Below are positions 16,727-25,662 of a stretch of 64,000 bases of DNA, in pieces; position 1 is the first letter of the stretch, and each line of letters starts with the position of its first letter. The DNA comes from Nocardioidaceae bacterium SCSIO 66511. GTDB lineage: Bacteria > Actinomycetota > Actinomycetes > Propionibacteriales > Nocardioidaceae. A program made the position numbers and the translations under genes. The stretch spans positions 62,001 to 126,000 of the forward strand of contig CP095846.1 of NCBI GenBank assembly GCA_023100825.1, read 5' to 3'. A model generated the notes under the pieces. That model was not told the origin of the DNA. It worked only from the letters and a program-made list of their open reading frames with translations, and made no database searches.

Positions 16727-18298
16727 TCAGCCGAAGCCGTGGGCCGCGAGCGGGTGCACGAGTTCGCGTTCTTCGTACGCGAGATGCGATAGCAATGTGT
16801 CGGTCAACAGGTCCAGTTGGTGTTCGAGCTCGTCGAGCGCCGCCTGGCCCGTCGTGCCGTAGCCCTCGTCGTCGACCAGGCCGACCAGCGCGCGGTCGAG
16901 AGCGTCGAGCACGTCGGCGATCACCTCGTGTTCCCGTTCGAGCCGGTCGATCACGGGTACGAGATCGGGTTGTGCGCGACGCAGATGCGGGAAGATTCCG
17001 GTGTCCTCGAGCGTGTGATGGCTCGCGACGATCCGGCAGTACGACTCGCAGAACGCCCCCAGGGTCCAGTTGTTCTGGCGGATCGCCATCGTGTTGATGA
17101 TCGAGCGAGCGGCACCGACTTGCAGGCTTCCCTCGCGTACCTGCGAGAGCACCGAGCGGACGCGTTCGAGCTCTCCGCGCAGCCCGTCGTGCACCTCGAT
17201 CAGATGTTGCGGAACGGCTTGCTGGGCGGGCGTGTACTTGGCTTCGAGCGGCTTGGCTGCCGTCGGACGCGAACTCTCGTCCCACGGCTGCTTCTCGACG
17301 AGCCGTCGGCCGTCGTCGGTGGTCGGCCGCACGGTCAGCGGGGAGGCATCGAGCCCGAAACCCGAAGGCGCCTGACCGGTGAACGACTCGTCGAAGGATG
17401 CAGCAGTGGCAGGTGCGGACCGGTGCGCTGCTACGAGCTCGCGTACGGCCGGTGCGACCTGTGTTGCGAACCGCCGGATATCGGTCTCGTCGTCGCTGCC
17501 GAGGATCAAGGTGCTCATGCCCTGCTCGAGTACGAGGCCGGCCAACTGCTCGGCCCAGTCGGCGGGCGACCCCTTGAGGAAGTCGGAGCTCGTGCCGAAC
17601 CGTCCGCTGATGTTGTACATGCGGCGGATCGACTGCGGCGCGCGGCCGGCATTCGCAGCGGCGTCATCGATACGGGCGTTCATCTCCGCCAGCGCCGGCG
17701 GGTCGGCGTACCCCATACTCGGTATCCAGGCGTCGGCCAGCTCACCGGTGACGCGAAGCATCCGCGGCTTGTACGCGCCGAGCCAGATCGGGATGTCGTG
17801 GGCCGGTTCGGGTCCAGCATGCATTCCGTGGACGCGGTAGTGCTCACCGTCGACGCTCAACGAGCCGCCCTGCCAGAAGCCCCGGATGATCCGGATCGCC
17901 TCGATCAGCGCGTCGACCGCCTCCCGCGGCGTACGGCGGACTCCGCCGGCCGCCTCGATCGCGTCCCAGAATGCGCCCGCTCCGAGGCCGAGCTCGACGC
18001 GCCCACCGGTCAGCAGGTCGAGCGTTGCCGCCGACTTCGCCAGGACGGCCGGGGGCCGCAATGGAAGGCTCGCGACGTTCGGTGAGATCCGGATCGCGTT
18101 CGTACGCGCGCCGATCGCCGACAGCAACGTCCACGTGTCGCCGAAACGTGCTTGGTACGGGTGGTCTTGCATCGTCAGCAGGTCGAGCCCCGACACCTCG
18201 GCGAGCGATGCCAACTCCAAGATGTCGTCGACGCGGTCGGAGTTCGGCGTCACGAAGACGCCGAACTCGACCTCGAGACCGTAATCGGTCACTGTCAT
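16727..18298 (-). CDS. LLM-class flavin oxidoreductase fused to hemerythrin-like domain
   Basis: A 523-residue fusion. Residues about 10-290 form a luciferase-like monooxygenase (F420- or FMN-dependent) with LTMQDHPYQARFGDTWTLLS, TGGRVELGLGAGAFWD and DIPIWLGAYKPRML. Residues 290-350 are a Pro/Thr-rich linker. Residues about 350-523 form a four-helix hemerythrin-like domain, with candidate iron ligands in SHHTLEDTGIFPHL, REHEVI and LSHLAYEEREL. Hemerythrin domains bind oxygen or sense it. Joining one to an oxygen-using flavoenzyme is unusual. Its ATG overlaps the preceding TPR stop by 4 bp. Confidence 0.85.
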   Translation of the reverse strand: MTVTDYGLEVEFGVFVTPNSDRVDDILELASLAEVSGLDLLTMQDHPYQARFGDTWTLLSAIGARTNAIRISPNVASLPLRPPAVLAKSAATLDLLTGGRVELGLGAGAFWDAIEAAGGVRRTPREAVDALIEAIRIIRGFWQGGSLSVDGEHYRVHGMHAGPEPAHDIPIWLGAYKPRMLRVTGELADAWIPSMGYADPPALAEMNARIDDAAANAGRAPQSIRRMYNISGRFGTSSDFLKGSPADWAEQLAGLVLEQGMSTLILGSDDETDIRRFATQVAPAVRELVAAHRSAPATAASFDESFTGQAPSGFGLDASPLTVRPTTDDGRRLVEKQPWDESSRPTAAKPLEAKYTPAQQAVPQHLIEVHDGLRGELERVRSVLSQVREGSLQVGAARSIINTMAIRQNNWTLGAFCESYCRIVASHHTLEDTGIFPHLRRAQPDLVPVIDRLEREHEVIADVLDALDRALVGLVDDEGYGTTGQAALDELEHQLDLLTDTLLSHLAYEERELVHPLAAHGFG

Positions 18299-18654
18299 GC
18301 CCCCGTCTTGGCGGTCGCACCATGTGCGCGCAACAGGTCGTCGTCGCCGGTCAGCGCGGCGGCGATCCTACGGTGCTTGGTCGCCTCGTCGGGACGCGAC
18401 TGCCGCTCGAGCGTACGCGCCAACATGTGGTGCGCGTACGACTCCGTCGGGTCGCGCTCGATGACCTCACGCAGCTGCGCCTCGGCCGGGGCCAACAGCG
18501 CCGCGTGGTAGTACGAGCGGGCGAGCAGCATCCGAACGCCGACGTTGTCGGAGTCGTCCGCGATGATCTGGCTGAGCTCGTGGATCGCGGCCCGGTAGTC
18601 GCGGGAGTCGTAGTAGCTCTGTGCGAGGTTGTATCGCAACGTGCGGGTGTCCAT
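18295..18654 (-). CDS. Small tetratricopeptide-repeat protein
   Basis: A 119-residue protein made of about three TPR units (TLRYNLAQSYYDSRDYRAAI; VRMLLARSYYHAALLAPAEA; SYAHHMLARTLERQSRPDEA), a small helical scaffold for protein contacts. AAGGAGG just upstream of the ATG at 18654 supports this start over the in-frame one at 18702. It is the first gene of the operon with the LLM-hemerythrin fusion (4-bp overlap), the short P450-like gene and the lyase, so it may hold these enzymes together. That is inference from order. Confidence 0.8.
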   Translation of the reverse strand: MDTRTLRYNLAQSYYDSRDYRAAIHELSQIIADDSDNVGVRMLLARSYYHAALLAPAEAQLREVIERDPTESYAHHMLARTLERQSRPDEATKHRRIAAALTGDDDLLRAHGATAKTGA

Positions 18655-18795
18655 CGGGCCCTCCTTCGCGGTCCGAATCGAGGCGGCAACTTGACGCCTC
18701 AACTATCTTGTGCTCATGTAACCGCGGGCGCCAGCCGGGTATTCCGGCGGTGGTCTGGGTGCCTTCGGCCGTACGACCGCCCATCCGCTGCGGGA

Positions 18796-18853
18796 AGTTC
18801 GGTGCAGATTGCACCACGCGGCATGGTGTCGGTGGTGCAATTCGCGCCGAACT
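18796..18853. terminator. 21-bp imperfect inverted repeat, probable terminator
   Basis: Arms 18796-18816 and 18833-18853 match at 18 of 21 positions around a 16-bp spacer. The left arm itself contains a small dyad, GGTGCA-GAT-TGCACC (18801-18815). It follows the stop of the two-component operon read on the minus strand and precedes the TPR operon promoter. A terminator is the simplest reading. A regulator-binding site is possible. Confidence 0.5.
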
Positions 18854-18873
18854 CCGCTGGACAGGTCGCGAAC

Positions 18874-19563
18874 CTAACGACCTACGATCGGCCCGCGGGA
18901 CTCGTTCGGTATGACGAGCCCGTGGTCGAAGGCGTACACCACTGCCGCGGCCCGGTCGCGGAGCCCGAGTTTGGTGAAGATTCGGCCGATGTGGCTCTTC
19001 ACAGTGAGCTCGGAGATGTGCAATTTACGCGCGATCTCGCCGTTCGACAGCCCGTGTCCGATGGCCTCGAGCACCTCGCGCTCGCGTACGGTCAGCGCAT
19101 CCGCCGAGGTGGCAGGCCGCGATGCGGGTGCGGTCCGGTAGGTGCTGAGTACGCGAGCGGTCACCGCCGGATCGAGCCAGGAGGAGCCGCCGGCGACGGT
19201 GCGCACAGCACGGATGAGGTCTTCGGCCGGCGAGTCCTTGAGTACGAAACCGGCCGCGCCGGCACGCAAGGCACCCGACAGCATCTCGTCGTCGTCGAAC
19301 GTCGTGAGCGCAAGCACCGCGGGAGCATCCTCGGCGTCGCGCAGCCGTTGGGTGGCCTCGATGCCGTCGACTCGCTTCATCCGCAGATCCATGACGACGA
19401 CATCGACTTGCGCGTTGGTGAGCGCGGCCGGGACCTCGTCGCCGTCGGCACATTCGCCGACGATCTCGAACCCGTCTCGTCGCCGCAGGATCCGCCGGAT
19501 GCCGGAGCGTACGAGCTCCTGATCGTCGACAAGCAACACTCGTACCCGGGCGGGTTCGGTCAC
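18874..19563 (-). CDS. NarL/FixJ-family response regulator
   Basis: A 229-residue response regulator. The receiver has Asp13-Asp14, phosphoacceptor Asp59 (VVMDLRMKRVDG) and a conserved Lys in VLKDSPAEDL. A LuxR-type helix-turn-helix follows (LTVREREVLEAIGHGLSNGE; HISELTVKSHIGRIFTKLGL). Its ATG overlaps the sensor kinase stop by 4 bp, so the pair is co-translated. This resembles the common DesR-like systems of actinobacteria. Targets are unknown. A dyad upstream of the kinase gene suggests that the pair regulates itself. Confidence 0.93.
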   Translation of the reverse strand: MTEPARVRVLLVDDQELVRSGIRRILRRRDGFEIVGECADGDEVPAALTNAQVDVVVMDLRMKRVDGIEATQRLRDAEDAPAVLALTTFDDDEMLSGALRAGAAGFVLKDSPAEDLIRAVRTVAGGSSWLDPAVTARVLSTYRTAPASRPATSADALTVREREVLEAIGHGLSNGEIARKLHISELTVKSHIGRIFTKLGLRDRAAAVVYAFDHGLVIPNESRGPIVGR

Positions 19564-20789
19564 GGCAGCATCCTCCGTACGACGCAGTCGGCGCTGTCTT
19601 CGGTCGGGGCGGCCCCCTCGGGCGCCGAGGCCGGTACGACGAGGTCCACGATCCAGTGTCCCTCGTCGGGGCCGGTACGACAGTGCCCGCCCAACTGTTC
19701 GGCACGCGACGCCATGCCGGTCAGACCCGAGCCATCGCCGGGTTGTTTGTACGAGGCCGGCAGCCGGTTGCGCACCGACATCCGTACCTCGTCGCCGTCA
19801 ACATCCAGCAGCATTCGTACCTGCGAGGTCGGTGCATGCTTCGCGACGTTCGCGAGCGACTCCTGAGCAACTCGGTAGACACCGAGCCCGACGACGGACG
19901 TCAATGCACTAGGCGCTCCGTGCTCCTCGTACGACACGCGTACGCCGGCCGCGCGTACGTCCTCGACCAGATCGCGGATATCGGTCGCGGTTGGCAGCGG
20001 ACGATTGCCCGTCGACTCCGTCGCGAGCACACCCACGGTTCGCCTGATGTCTGCCATGGCCTCCCGGCCGATGCGTTCGGCGTCCCGGAGCGCGTCGACC
20101 GCTTCGTCGACGTCCTCATCCTCGGTGAGTGCCCGGCGCGCACCGGTGACGTGCAAGAGCGTGACGCTGAGGGAGTGCCCGACCAGATCGTGAATCTCCC
20201 TTGCGATCCGTTGCCGTTCGGCTAGCGTCGCGCGTTCGCGTTCTCCCGTACGCGCGGCGCGTTCGGCGACCAGAGCACGCATCTGCCAGCGCAGCATCGC
20301 GCCGACCATCAGACCGAGGAGAATCTCCAGCACATGCACGATCCGGCCGTCGAAGCCCGCGATCCCGATGAGCGCGATCGACAGCGCGGTCACGAACGAA
20401 CCGACGCGCCATCCATCGGTCGCGGTGACCTCTGCGGCGAGAAAGGCGAGGATCGGCGGCGCCATGTCGAGCGGAGCAGAGACGCCTCCCGGATCGCCCA
20501 TCAGCCACGCCACCGAGCCGAGCAGGATGACGGCGATGAACCACCAAGGCGCGAACTTCTGGGTCGCGAACTCGAGGAGGAACGCGCCGACGACGAGCAC
20601 CAGTGACAACGTGACCGCACGCGGTGGGAACAGCGCCTCGCGTTGCACCAGCGCGAGGATCGCGAGCGTCGTCGTACCGAACGCGCAGATGATCGGGATC
20701 CACCACGGATAGGCGAGCCCGCGTCGCGCACCGCCCGCCTCGATGCGCGCGGGGATCCCCTTGATCAACGCGAGGATGCCTCCGTCCAT
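19560..20789 (-). CDS. Sensor histidine kinase, DesK-like (HisKA_3)
   Basis: A 409-residue sensor kinase. The N-terminal half has four to six hydrophobic helices (about residues 27-175, starting PWWIPIICAFGTTTLAILAL) and short loops, so it probably senses the membrane. The HisKA_3 segment AREIHDLVGHSLSVTLLHV carries the phosphorylated His200. The ATPase domain has QESLANVAKHAPTSQV. The usual glycine-rich DDG motif is replaced by VRNRLPASYKQPGDGSGLTG, a variant seen in this subfamily. It overlaps the downstream response regulator by 4 bp and lies divergent from a small hypothetical gene. Confidence 0.9.
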   Translation of the reverse strand: MDGGILALIKGIPARIEAGGARRGLAYPWWIPIICAFGTTTLAILALVQREALFPPRAVTLSLVLVVGAFLLEFATQKFAPWWFIAVILLGSVAWLMGDPGGVSAPLDMAPPILAFLAAEVTATDGWRVGSFVTALSIALIGIAGFDGRIVHVLEILLGLMVGAMLRWQMRALVAERAARTGERERATLAERQRIAREIHDLVGHSLSVTLLHVTGARRALTEDEDVDEAVDALRDAERIGREAMADIRRTVGVLATESTGNRPLPTATDIRDLVEDVRAAGVRVSYEEHGAPSALTSVVGLGVYRVAQESLANVAKHAPTSQVRMLLDVDGDEVRMSVRNRLPASYKQPGDGSGLTGMASRAEQLGGHCRTGPDEGHWIVDLVVPASAPEGAAPTEDSADCVVRRMLP

Positions 20790-20847
20790 GACGTCAGCCT
20801 ATGCAGTACGCCCGGAATCGACATCGTTCCCGGGGAGGCCCGCCGAT

Positions 20848-20863
20848 TCCTACCACGGTAGTA
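20848..20863. promoter_or_regulatory. Candidate LuxR-type operator
   Basis: Dyad TCCTACC-AC-GGTAGTA (6 of 7 bases symmetric) 59 bp upstream of the histidine-kinase start, in the divergent intergenic region. NarL-type regulators often bind short dyads like this in their own promoter. The assignment rests on symmetry and position. Confidence 0.4.
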
Positions 20864-20955
20864 AGCCGATTGCGTACCGTCGCCCGATGTGTGCCCCCTC
20901 GCCACCGCATTAACGTCGACTCATCGCAACGAAGCGAGATGGGGAGGCGACGGCG

Positions 20956-21294
20956 ATGAGCTGGGACGAGACGCACCGACGCTGGCAAGCGGTCCGCGAG
21001 GTGATCGCGCAGATCGATATCGACGCGAGTGGAGAGCTGCCGTGGCGCAGTGAGTACGCCGAGATCTTCGGCGATCGCGATGGACTCGTGCACGCCCTCC
21101 GGTATCGATGGAAGCTGATCGTGCAGGCGCAGCTGGATCCGGAACTCTCCGAGGACGTCCTCGCCGAGACATTTCGCGACATCATGGTGCGCAATGCGGG
21201 CCTGCTGCGGGTCCTTGACCGTTATACCGAAGGCGTTCCGTACGTCGGAGACGCTGAATCGATGAAGGGATTGGCCGTTGTCGAGGCCGGATAG
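20956..21294 (+). CDS. Conserved small hypothetical protein
   Basis: Encodes 112 residues, all predicted cytosolic and mostly helical. The central ELPWRSEYAEIFGDRDGLVH and ALRYRWKLIVQAQLDPEL are the most distinctive parts and resemble small actinobacterial proteins of unknown role. GGGGAGGCGACGGCG before the ATG at 20956 is a clear ribosome binding site. The 3' end overlaps the proposed TTG start of the P450 gene by 17 bp, so the two are likely co-expressed. No function is suggested. Confidence 0.7.
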   Translation: MSWDETHRRWQAVREVIAQIDIDASGELPWRSEYAEIFGDRDGLVHALRYRWKLIVQAQLDPELSEDVLAETFRDIMVRNAGLLRVLDRYTEGVPYVGDAESMKGLAVVEAG

Positions 21295-22705
21295 CGCTAC
21301 ACCGAACGCAATGGCGGAGGCGGGCACCTGCCCGATGGCATCCGGGAGCGCGGTGCGTACTGTCGCGAAGACCGACTGGGGCCCGGAGCGTCGATCACGG
21401 GTTCCTGGTCGCGTCTTCGCGACCTGGGCCTGCGCGTTCGGGTTCACCCGCTGGGGTCTGCGGCTCGGTGCGCGGCGGGGTGATCTGCTCGCTCGCATGG
21501 TGGTCGATCAGCGGCTTCGTGCCGACCCGTTCGCCGGGTACGACGAGGTACGCGCCGGTGGCCCGGTCTACCTTGGCCGCTACATCGGAGCAACGGCCAA
21601 GTACACCGCGGCCAATCACGTCCTGCGTAGCGATGCGTTCGGGGTTGCGGGCGGCACGGGAGGCCTCCCCCGCCCCGTCGAACGACTACTCGACCGGGTC
21701 GCCGACCCAGGTGCGCTCGGCCCGCTGTCACCGCCGTCGATGCTCGCGATCGACCCGCCTGAGCACACTCGTAACCGGCGTCGCGTCTCGCGCGTGTTCA
21801 CACCGCGAGCGGTCGCCCGCCTCGAGTCCAGCGTTCAAGCCGTCGCCGACGATCTGCTCGACCGCATCACGGCATCCGGGGTGAACGGGTTCGATCTGGT
21901 GGGGCGATACGCCTCCCAGCTGCCGGTCGCGGTCATCTCCGACATCCTCGGCGTACCGGAGAACATGCGTCAGCGCGTACTCGAGTGGGGTGACCATGCT
22001 GCGGTGACACTCGACCCAGATCTGTCCTGGCGTACGTACCGCGACGCCGAGCAGGATCTACGCGCCATGTACGGATGGTTCGACGAACACGTTGCCTACC
22101 TACGCGAGCATCCGGGCGAGGATCTGCTCAGCGAGCTCGCTCAGCTCGACGGCGAGGATCGTCTCGACGACGATGAGATGCGCGCGACCGGGTTGCTCGT
22201 ACTCGGTGCCGGGTTCGAGACGACGGTCAACCTGATCAGCAACGCGGTCGCGACCCTGGACGCACACCCCGATCAGCTGGCGAAGGCGCAGCAGGACGAC
22301 CTGTGGGGCAACCTCGTCGAGGAAGTGCTGCGCTACGAGTCTCCCGTGCAGTTGACGCTACGAGAGGCGTACCGGGATACCGAAGTCGAAGGCGTACGCG
22401 TGCCGAAGGGCCAGGCGCTTCTGGTGATGCTCGCCGGTGCCAACCGCGATCCGGAGATCTTCGCCGACCCGCACCGGTTCGACGTCACTCGCAGCAACGC
22501 CGGCGACCACCTGGCGTTCTCCTCGGGCGTGCACTATTGCCTCGGCGCCAGCCTCGCCCGAATGGAAGCGACGGTAGGGCTGCGAACGTTGTACGAGCGC
22601 TTCCCCGACCTCCGGTTGGACGGGCGGCCCGTACGCAAACCGACCCGCGTGCTGCGCGGGTTCGAGCGACTTCCGGTGCGATTCGAGCGCAGCCGAACGG
22701 CCTGA
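21278..22705 (+). CDS. Cytochrome P450
   Basis: A 475-residue class I bacterial P450. The I-helix oxygen-activation motif is GAGFETTVN, the K-helix ExxR is EEVLRYESP, and the haem loop is FSSGVHYCLGASLARME with thiolate Cys421. IDPPEHTRNRRRVSRVFTP is the conserved C-helix segment. About 60 residues precede the normal P450 core, with a weak hydrophobic patch. The TTG at 21278 overlaps the preceding gene and follows GAAGGGA. The ATG at 21311 is an alternative start. Substrate is unknown. No ferredoxin gene is nearby, so electrons must come from elsewhere. Confidence 0.88.
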   Translation: MSRPDSATPNAMAEAGTCPMASGSAVRTVAKTDWGPERRSRVPGRVFATWACAFGFTRWGLRLGARRGDLLARMVVDQRLRADPFAGYDEVRAGGPVYLGRYIGATAKYTAANHVLRSDAFGVAGGTGGLPRPVERLLDRVADPGALGPLSPPSMLAIDPPEHTRNRRRVSRVFTPRAVARLESSVQAVADDLLDRITASGVNGFDLVGRYASQLPVAVISDILGVPENMRQRVLEWGDHAAVTLDPDLSWRTYRDAEQDLRAMYGWFDEHVAYLREHPGEDLLSELAQLDGEDRLDDDEMRATGLLVLGAGFETTVNLISNAVATLDAHPDQLAKAQQDDLWGNLVEEVLRYESPVQLTLREAYRDTEVEGVRVPKGQALLVMLAGANRDPEIFADPHRFDVTRSNAGDHLAFSSGVHYCLGASLARMEATVGLRTLYERFPDLRLDGRPVRKPTRVLRGFERLPVRFERSRTA

Positions 22706-22797
22706 GTCGGCCCGGGTCCTGTATCGCCGCAGGATGCCAGGAGCCCGAACCCGCCCCTAGCGTGGCGACGTCCTAGTCGAGCGCAGAGGGGAATCCC

Positions 22798-23751
22798 ATG
22801 AAGGTACGAGCACTACTGGCCTCCGCAGCAATGGTCGCGGGTGGCTCGATGTTGGCTGTCGGGTCCACTACTGCGCCGGCAAGCGCAGATGCACCGTGCG
22901 CGCCGCTGCAGGTCGTCGGCGTTCCAGGCACCGGGTACGAGCTCATCTTCGACGGGCAAGGTATGCCGAACGGCCTCGATCTGCTCAAGCCAGGCGTGTT
23001 GATCAAGGATGTGGCCGCCAAGTTGCAGCCTGAGCGCGACGCAGGCAGGGTCACCTACCAGCAGGTCCCCTACCCCGCGGACATCGGCATCACCATGTCG
23101 TACCGCAAGTCGGTCCGGGTCGGAACGGCCGCTACGAAGACCTACATCAAGGCAAAGTCGATCCAGTGCCCGGGCAGCCGGTTCGCGCTCATCGGGTACT
23201 CGCAGGGTGCGAGGGTCGCCGGAAACGTGCTGCATTCCATCGGCAAGGGCAACGGGCCGATCGCGCCCGATAAGCTCGCGGTCGGCGGCTTGTGGTCCGA
23301 TCCCGGCCGATCGACGTCCGACCAGCTGATCGGACCGGGAGTACCGGGTGTTGGCATCGACCGGCTACGCAAGGGAGGCTTCGGCGCGGTCAACGGCCGT
23401 ACCTTCTCGGTCTGCGCTCCCGGCGACATCGTCTGCTCGACGGACGATACGACGCTGCTGCGTCCGCTCGTGCGCAAGTTCGGCAAGTCCGCACTCGCAG
23501 ACACGTCGATCTTCCAGCAGGCCCTGAAGATGCTCCGCCGCAACGGATTCGACCTACAGAAGTGGTCGCGCGAGTTCGGTGAGCAGGATCCGATGTCGCT
23601 GCTGCCGAAGGCGTTCAAGACCGGGTTCGAGATCGACCGGTACGTCCGCGAGGGCAGCCACGGCCATTACCTCGTCGGCAACACCATCAGTGTCGACGGC
23701 CAGTCGTCGATCGACTGGGTGACGGATCGCCTGCGCGACGCGGCACGCTGA
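22798..23751 (+). CDS. Secreted cutinase-family alpha/beta hydrolase
   Basis: A 317-residue exported serine esterase of the cutinase/PE-PPE hydrolase type. The signal peptide is about 1-31 (ending ASA). The nucleophile motif is GYSQGA with Ser135, followed by a cysteine-rich segment, SVCAPGDIVCS, in which the Asp is the likely acid. The likely histidine is in SHGHYLV near the end. Cys34/Cys118 and the CAPGDIVC pair could form disulfides as in cutinases. It may hydrolyse lipids, polyester or cell-wall esters. GAGGGG precedes the ATG at 22798. The next gene begins one base after its stop, so both are exported from one transcript. Confidence 0.85.
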   Translation: MKVRALLASAAMVAGGSMLAVGSTTAPASADAPCAPLQVVGVPGTGYELIFDGQGMPNGLDLLKPGVLIKDVAAKLQPERDAGRVTYQQVPYPADIGITMSYRKSVRVGTAATKTYIKAKSIQCPGSRFALIGYSQGARVAGNVLHSIGKGNGPIAPDKLAVGGLWSDPGRSTSDQLIGPGVPGVGIDRLRKGGFGAVNGRTFSVCAPGDIVCSTDDTTLLRPLVRKFGKSALADTSIFQQALKMLRRNGFDLQKWSREFGEQDPMSLLPKAFKTGFEIDRYVREGSHGHYLVGNTISVDGQSSIDWVTDRLRDAAR

Positions 23752-23752
23752 G

Positions 23753-25138
23753 ATGATTCGCAGGTACGCCACCCTGTCGGTGGCTACGGCCCTGGTGGCC
23801 GGCGCGTGCCTCACGGCACCGCCGGCCACGGCCGCCGATCACTCGTCGGCACGGGCGCGGTTCATCTCGGCCGATGTCGCAGGCATCGACCTCGGGCCGC
23901 TCGCCGCGCTGAAGGGTGTGACGGCCCATCAGCGCGGCGGGCATACGGTCACGAAGGCGAACAAGTTCAAGGGCTCGTTGCTCGGTACGACGATCCCGCT
24001 GAACAAGTACGCCAAGCAGCTCACCCTCGGCGGAGCCATCACCATGGGTGGCATCACGCAGTACGCGCAGGCCAAGTCGAACGGCCGGTCCCGGGCGTAC
24101 GCGGGTCTCGTGAGCTCGTCGGGGGCGATCGGCGACAACGGCGGGCACCGGGTGCCGAAGAGCGCGACCGTCAATCTGTCGAAGCTGATGAAGGGTCGCG
24201 TACCGGACTTCGTCAACGAGCAGGTCAAGGATCTCCGCGTCAGGTTCCGGGGCCTGACCGCCGTCGCCGCGATGAACGGACGGCGCAACGACGCACCGGC
24301 GACGCGATGCCGGAACCTCGACCGACCGAAGCACTGTCTCGGCTATCAGCTCGGCAACGTTTCGATCGGTGCGCGCCTCCCGGCGCTGAAGGACCTGTAC
24401 GCGCAGGTCAGCCCCCTGTGGTCGGCGTTCGACGGCAAGTCCAAGCCGATCGGTGAGATCTGCCGCTCGCTGCTGCGACCGCTGCCGCAAGTCCAGCCGG
24501 CATGCGGTGCGCTGGACAACAACCCGTTCATGCAGGTGAGCATCAAGCCGCCGAATGCGAACGCGTTGATCAATGTGTTCCGGCGGGCCGGTCGACACCA
24601 TGGTCTGTTCGTGAACCCGAAGACCGGCGCGGTCAAGCTCGACGCAGATCGCTTCCTGTCGGGGATGGGCGTTGACGTCAACCGGCTCGGGCAGGGCACC
24701 AACGTCGTCAGCTACGTGACACAGGCGATGGACACCGGCGTGGCCACGGCACTCAACCAGACGGCACAGCGGGTGATCGACGAGGTCGTCGCCGAGCTCG
24801 AGAAGTCGGCGATCACGATTCGTCCTGCCGGCGGAGCGCCGTTCACGGTGCATGTTCGTGACCTGTCGCCGCTGTACCTGCCACTGGTCTACGCACTGAA
24901 GGCGGCCGTCACGGAAGGCATCCGCCACGGCGTCGGCCAGGTCACAAGCCAGATCCTGCCCGCGCTTCGGCAGGCCGACGCGTACAGCAACCAGGTCCAG
25001 CTGCTTGCGAACGTGCAAGACCGGACCCCGAGCGGTGCGTACCGCGTCACTGCCTTGCGCGTACGGATCAACGACCAGGAGGCGCTGCCCGGCAACGTCG
25101 ATCTCGCGACAGTGGCGGTCGGCCCGAACGGGCGGTGA
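23753..25138 (+). CDS. Secreted choice-of-anchor G family protein
   Basis: A 461-residue exported protein with a signal peptide (1-27, ending ATA) and a repeat-poor beta-rich body. The arrangement GSLLGTTIPLNKYAKQLTLG, PVGPNG-like C-terminus and paired cysteines (TRCRNLDRPKHC; EICRSLLRPLPQVQPAC) resembles actinobacterial choice-of-anchor G proteins, which are surface or wall-associated and of unknown function. No clear LPxTG or hydrophobic anchor is present at the C-terminus, so it may be released or bound through another protein. It is transcribed with the cutinase-like gene, and repeat copy B follows the stop. Confidence 0.7.
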   Translation: MIRRYATLSVATALVAGACLTAPPATAADHSSARARFISADVAGIDLGPLAALKGVTAHQRGGHTVTKANKFKGSLLGTTIPLNKYAKQLTLGGAITMGGITQYAQAKSNGRSRAYAGLVSSSGAIGDNGGHRVPKSATVNLSKLMKGRVPDFVNEQVKDLRVRFRGLTAVAAMNGRRNDAPATRCRNLDRPKHCLGYQLGNVSIGARLPALKDLYAQVSPLWSAFDGKSKPIGEICRSLLRPLPQVQPACGALDNNPFMQVSIKPPNANALINVFRRAGRHHGLFVNPKTGAVKLDADRFLSGMGVDVNRLGQGTNVVSYVTQAMDTGVATALNQTAQRVIDEVVAELEKSAITIRPAGGAPFTVHVRDLSPLYLPLVYALKAAVTEGIRHGVGQVTSQILPALRQADAYSNQVQLLANVQDRTPSGAYRVTALRVRINDQEALPGNVDLATVAVGPNGR

Positions 25139-25159
25139 ACTGCGGGTCGGTCTTCCCCG

Positions 25160-25652
25160 CTTCTACCGTGCGACTACTCGTCTGCCCGGTCCCGCTCGCT
25201 GTCGGCTTTCCCGGCTCCTTCGGCTGGGGAAAGACGCGGCGACGCGGGGGCCGCAACTACGACCTCGGGTTGCTTGCCGGCTCACCCGTTCCGGTCGGCT
25301 TTTGTGGGGTCGATGGGTGGCGCTTTACCAAGTAAACATGGTGAAACTCCACTTTGCACGGCGTGGACACCGTGCAAAGTGACAGGTTGCCGTGCTCGTT
25401 GGTACGCCAGCGACTACCGGTACGGATGTGACGTCGAAACCGAACGTTACCCCGATCCCATATTAAGGTTCGGGGAAGCCGCCAAGCAACCGAACCGAAC
25501 TGGCGCCTCCGCGCGTCGCCGCGTCTTTCCCCAGCCGAAGGAAGCAGAAGGCCGACAGCGACGAGGAATCGGGCAGGCGGGTGGTCGCAGGCGAGGCAAA
25601 CGGATCAACTGACAGCGCAGCCGAATCGGGCAGCCGGGAGGTCGCACCGACC
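25160..25652 (+). repeat. Dispersed repeat, copy B (full length)
   Basis: Best full-length copy. The left arm (about 25163-25300) reads TGCGACTACTCGTCTGCCCG, then TCGGCTGGGGAAAGACGCGG. The right arm (about 25475-25590) is its imperfect inverted complement, with GCCGCCAAGCAACCGAACCG and CGCCGCGTCTTTCCCCAGCC. The centre holds TTTACCAAGTAAACATGG and a 12-bp hairpin (25350-25361, 25370-25381). The outer right end appears twice (25549-25590 and 25611-25652). The copy fills the gap between two convergent genes. Confidence 0.9.
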
Positions 25653-25662
25653 GAAGTTGCCT

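Noticed and set aside
18796-18853. Inverted repeat as an integron attC or phage att site
   Set aside because: No integrase or cassette genes are nearby. It fits a terminator between two minus-strand operons better.
25338-25382. Short ORF reading MVKLHFAR in every copy of the repeat
   Set aside because: The reading follows from the conserved hairpin arms. Copies B and C stop right after the hairpin, A and D continue in unrelated sequence, and no ribosome binding site precedes the ATG. A structural element explains the conservation better.
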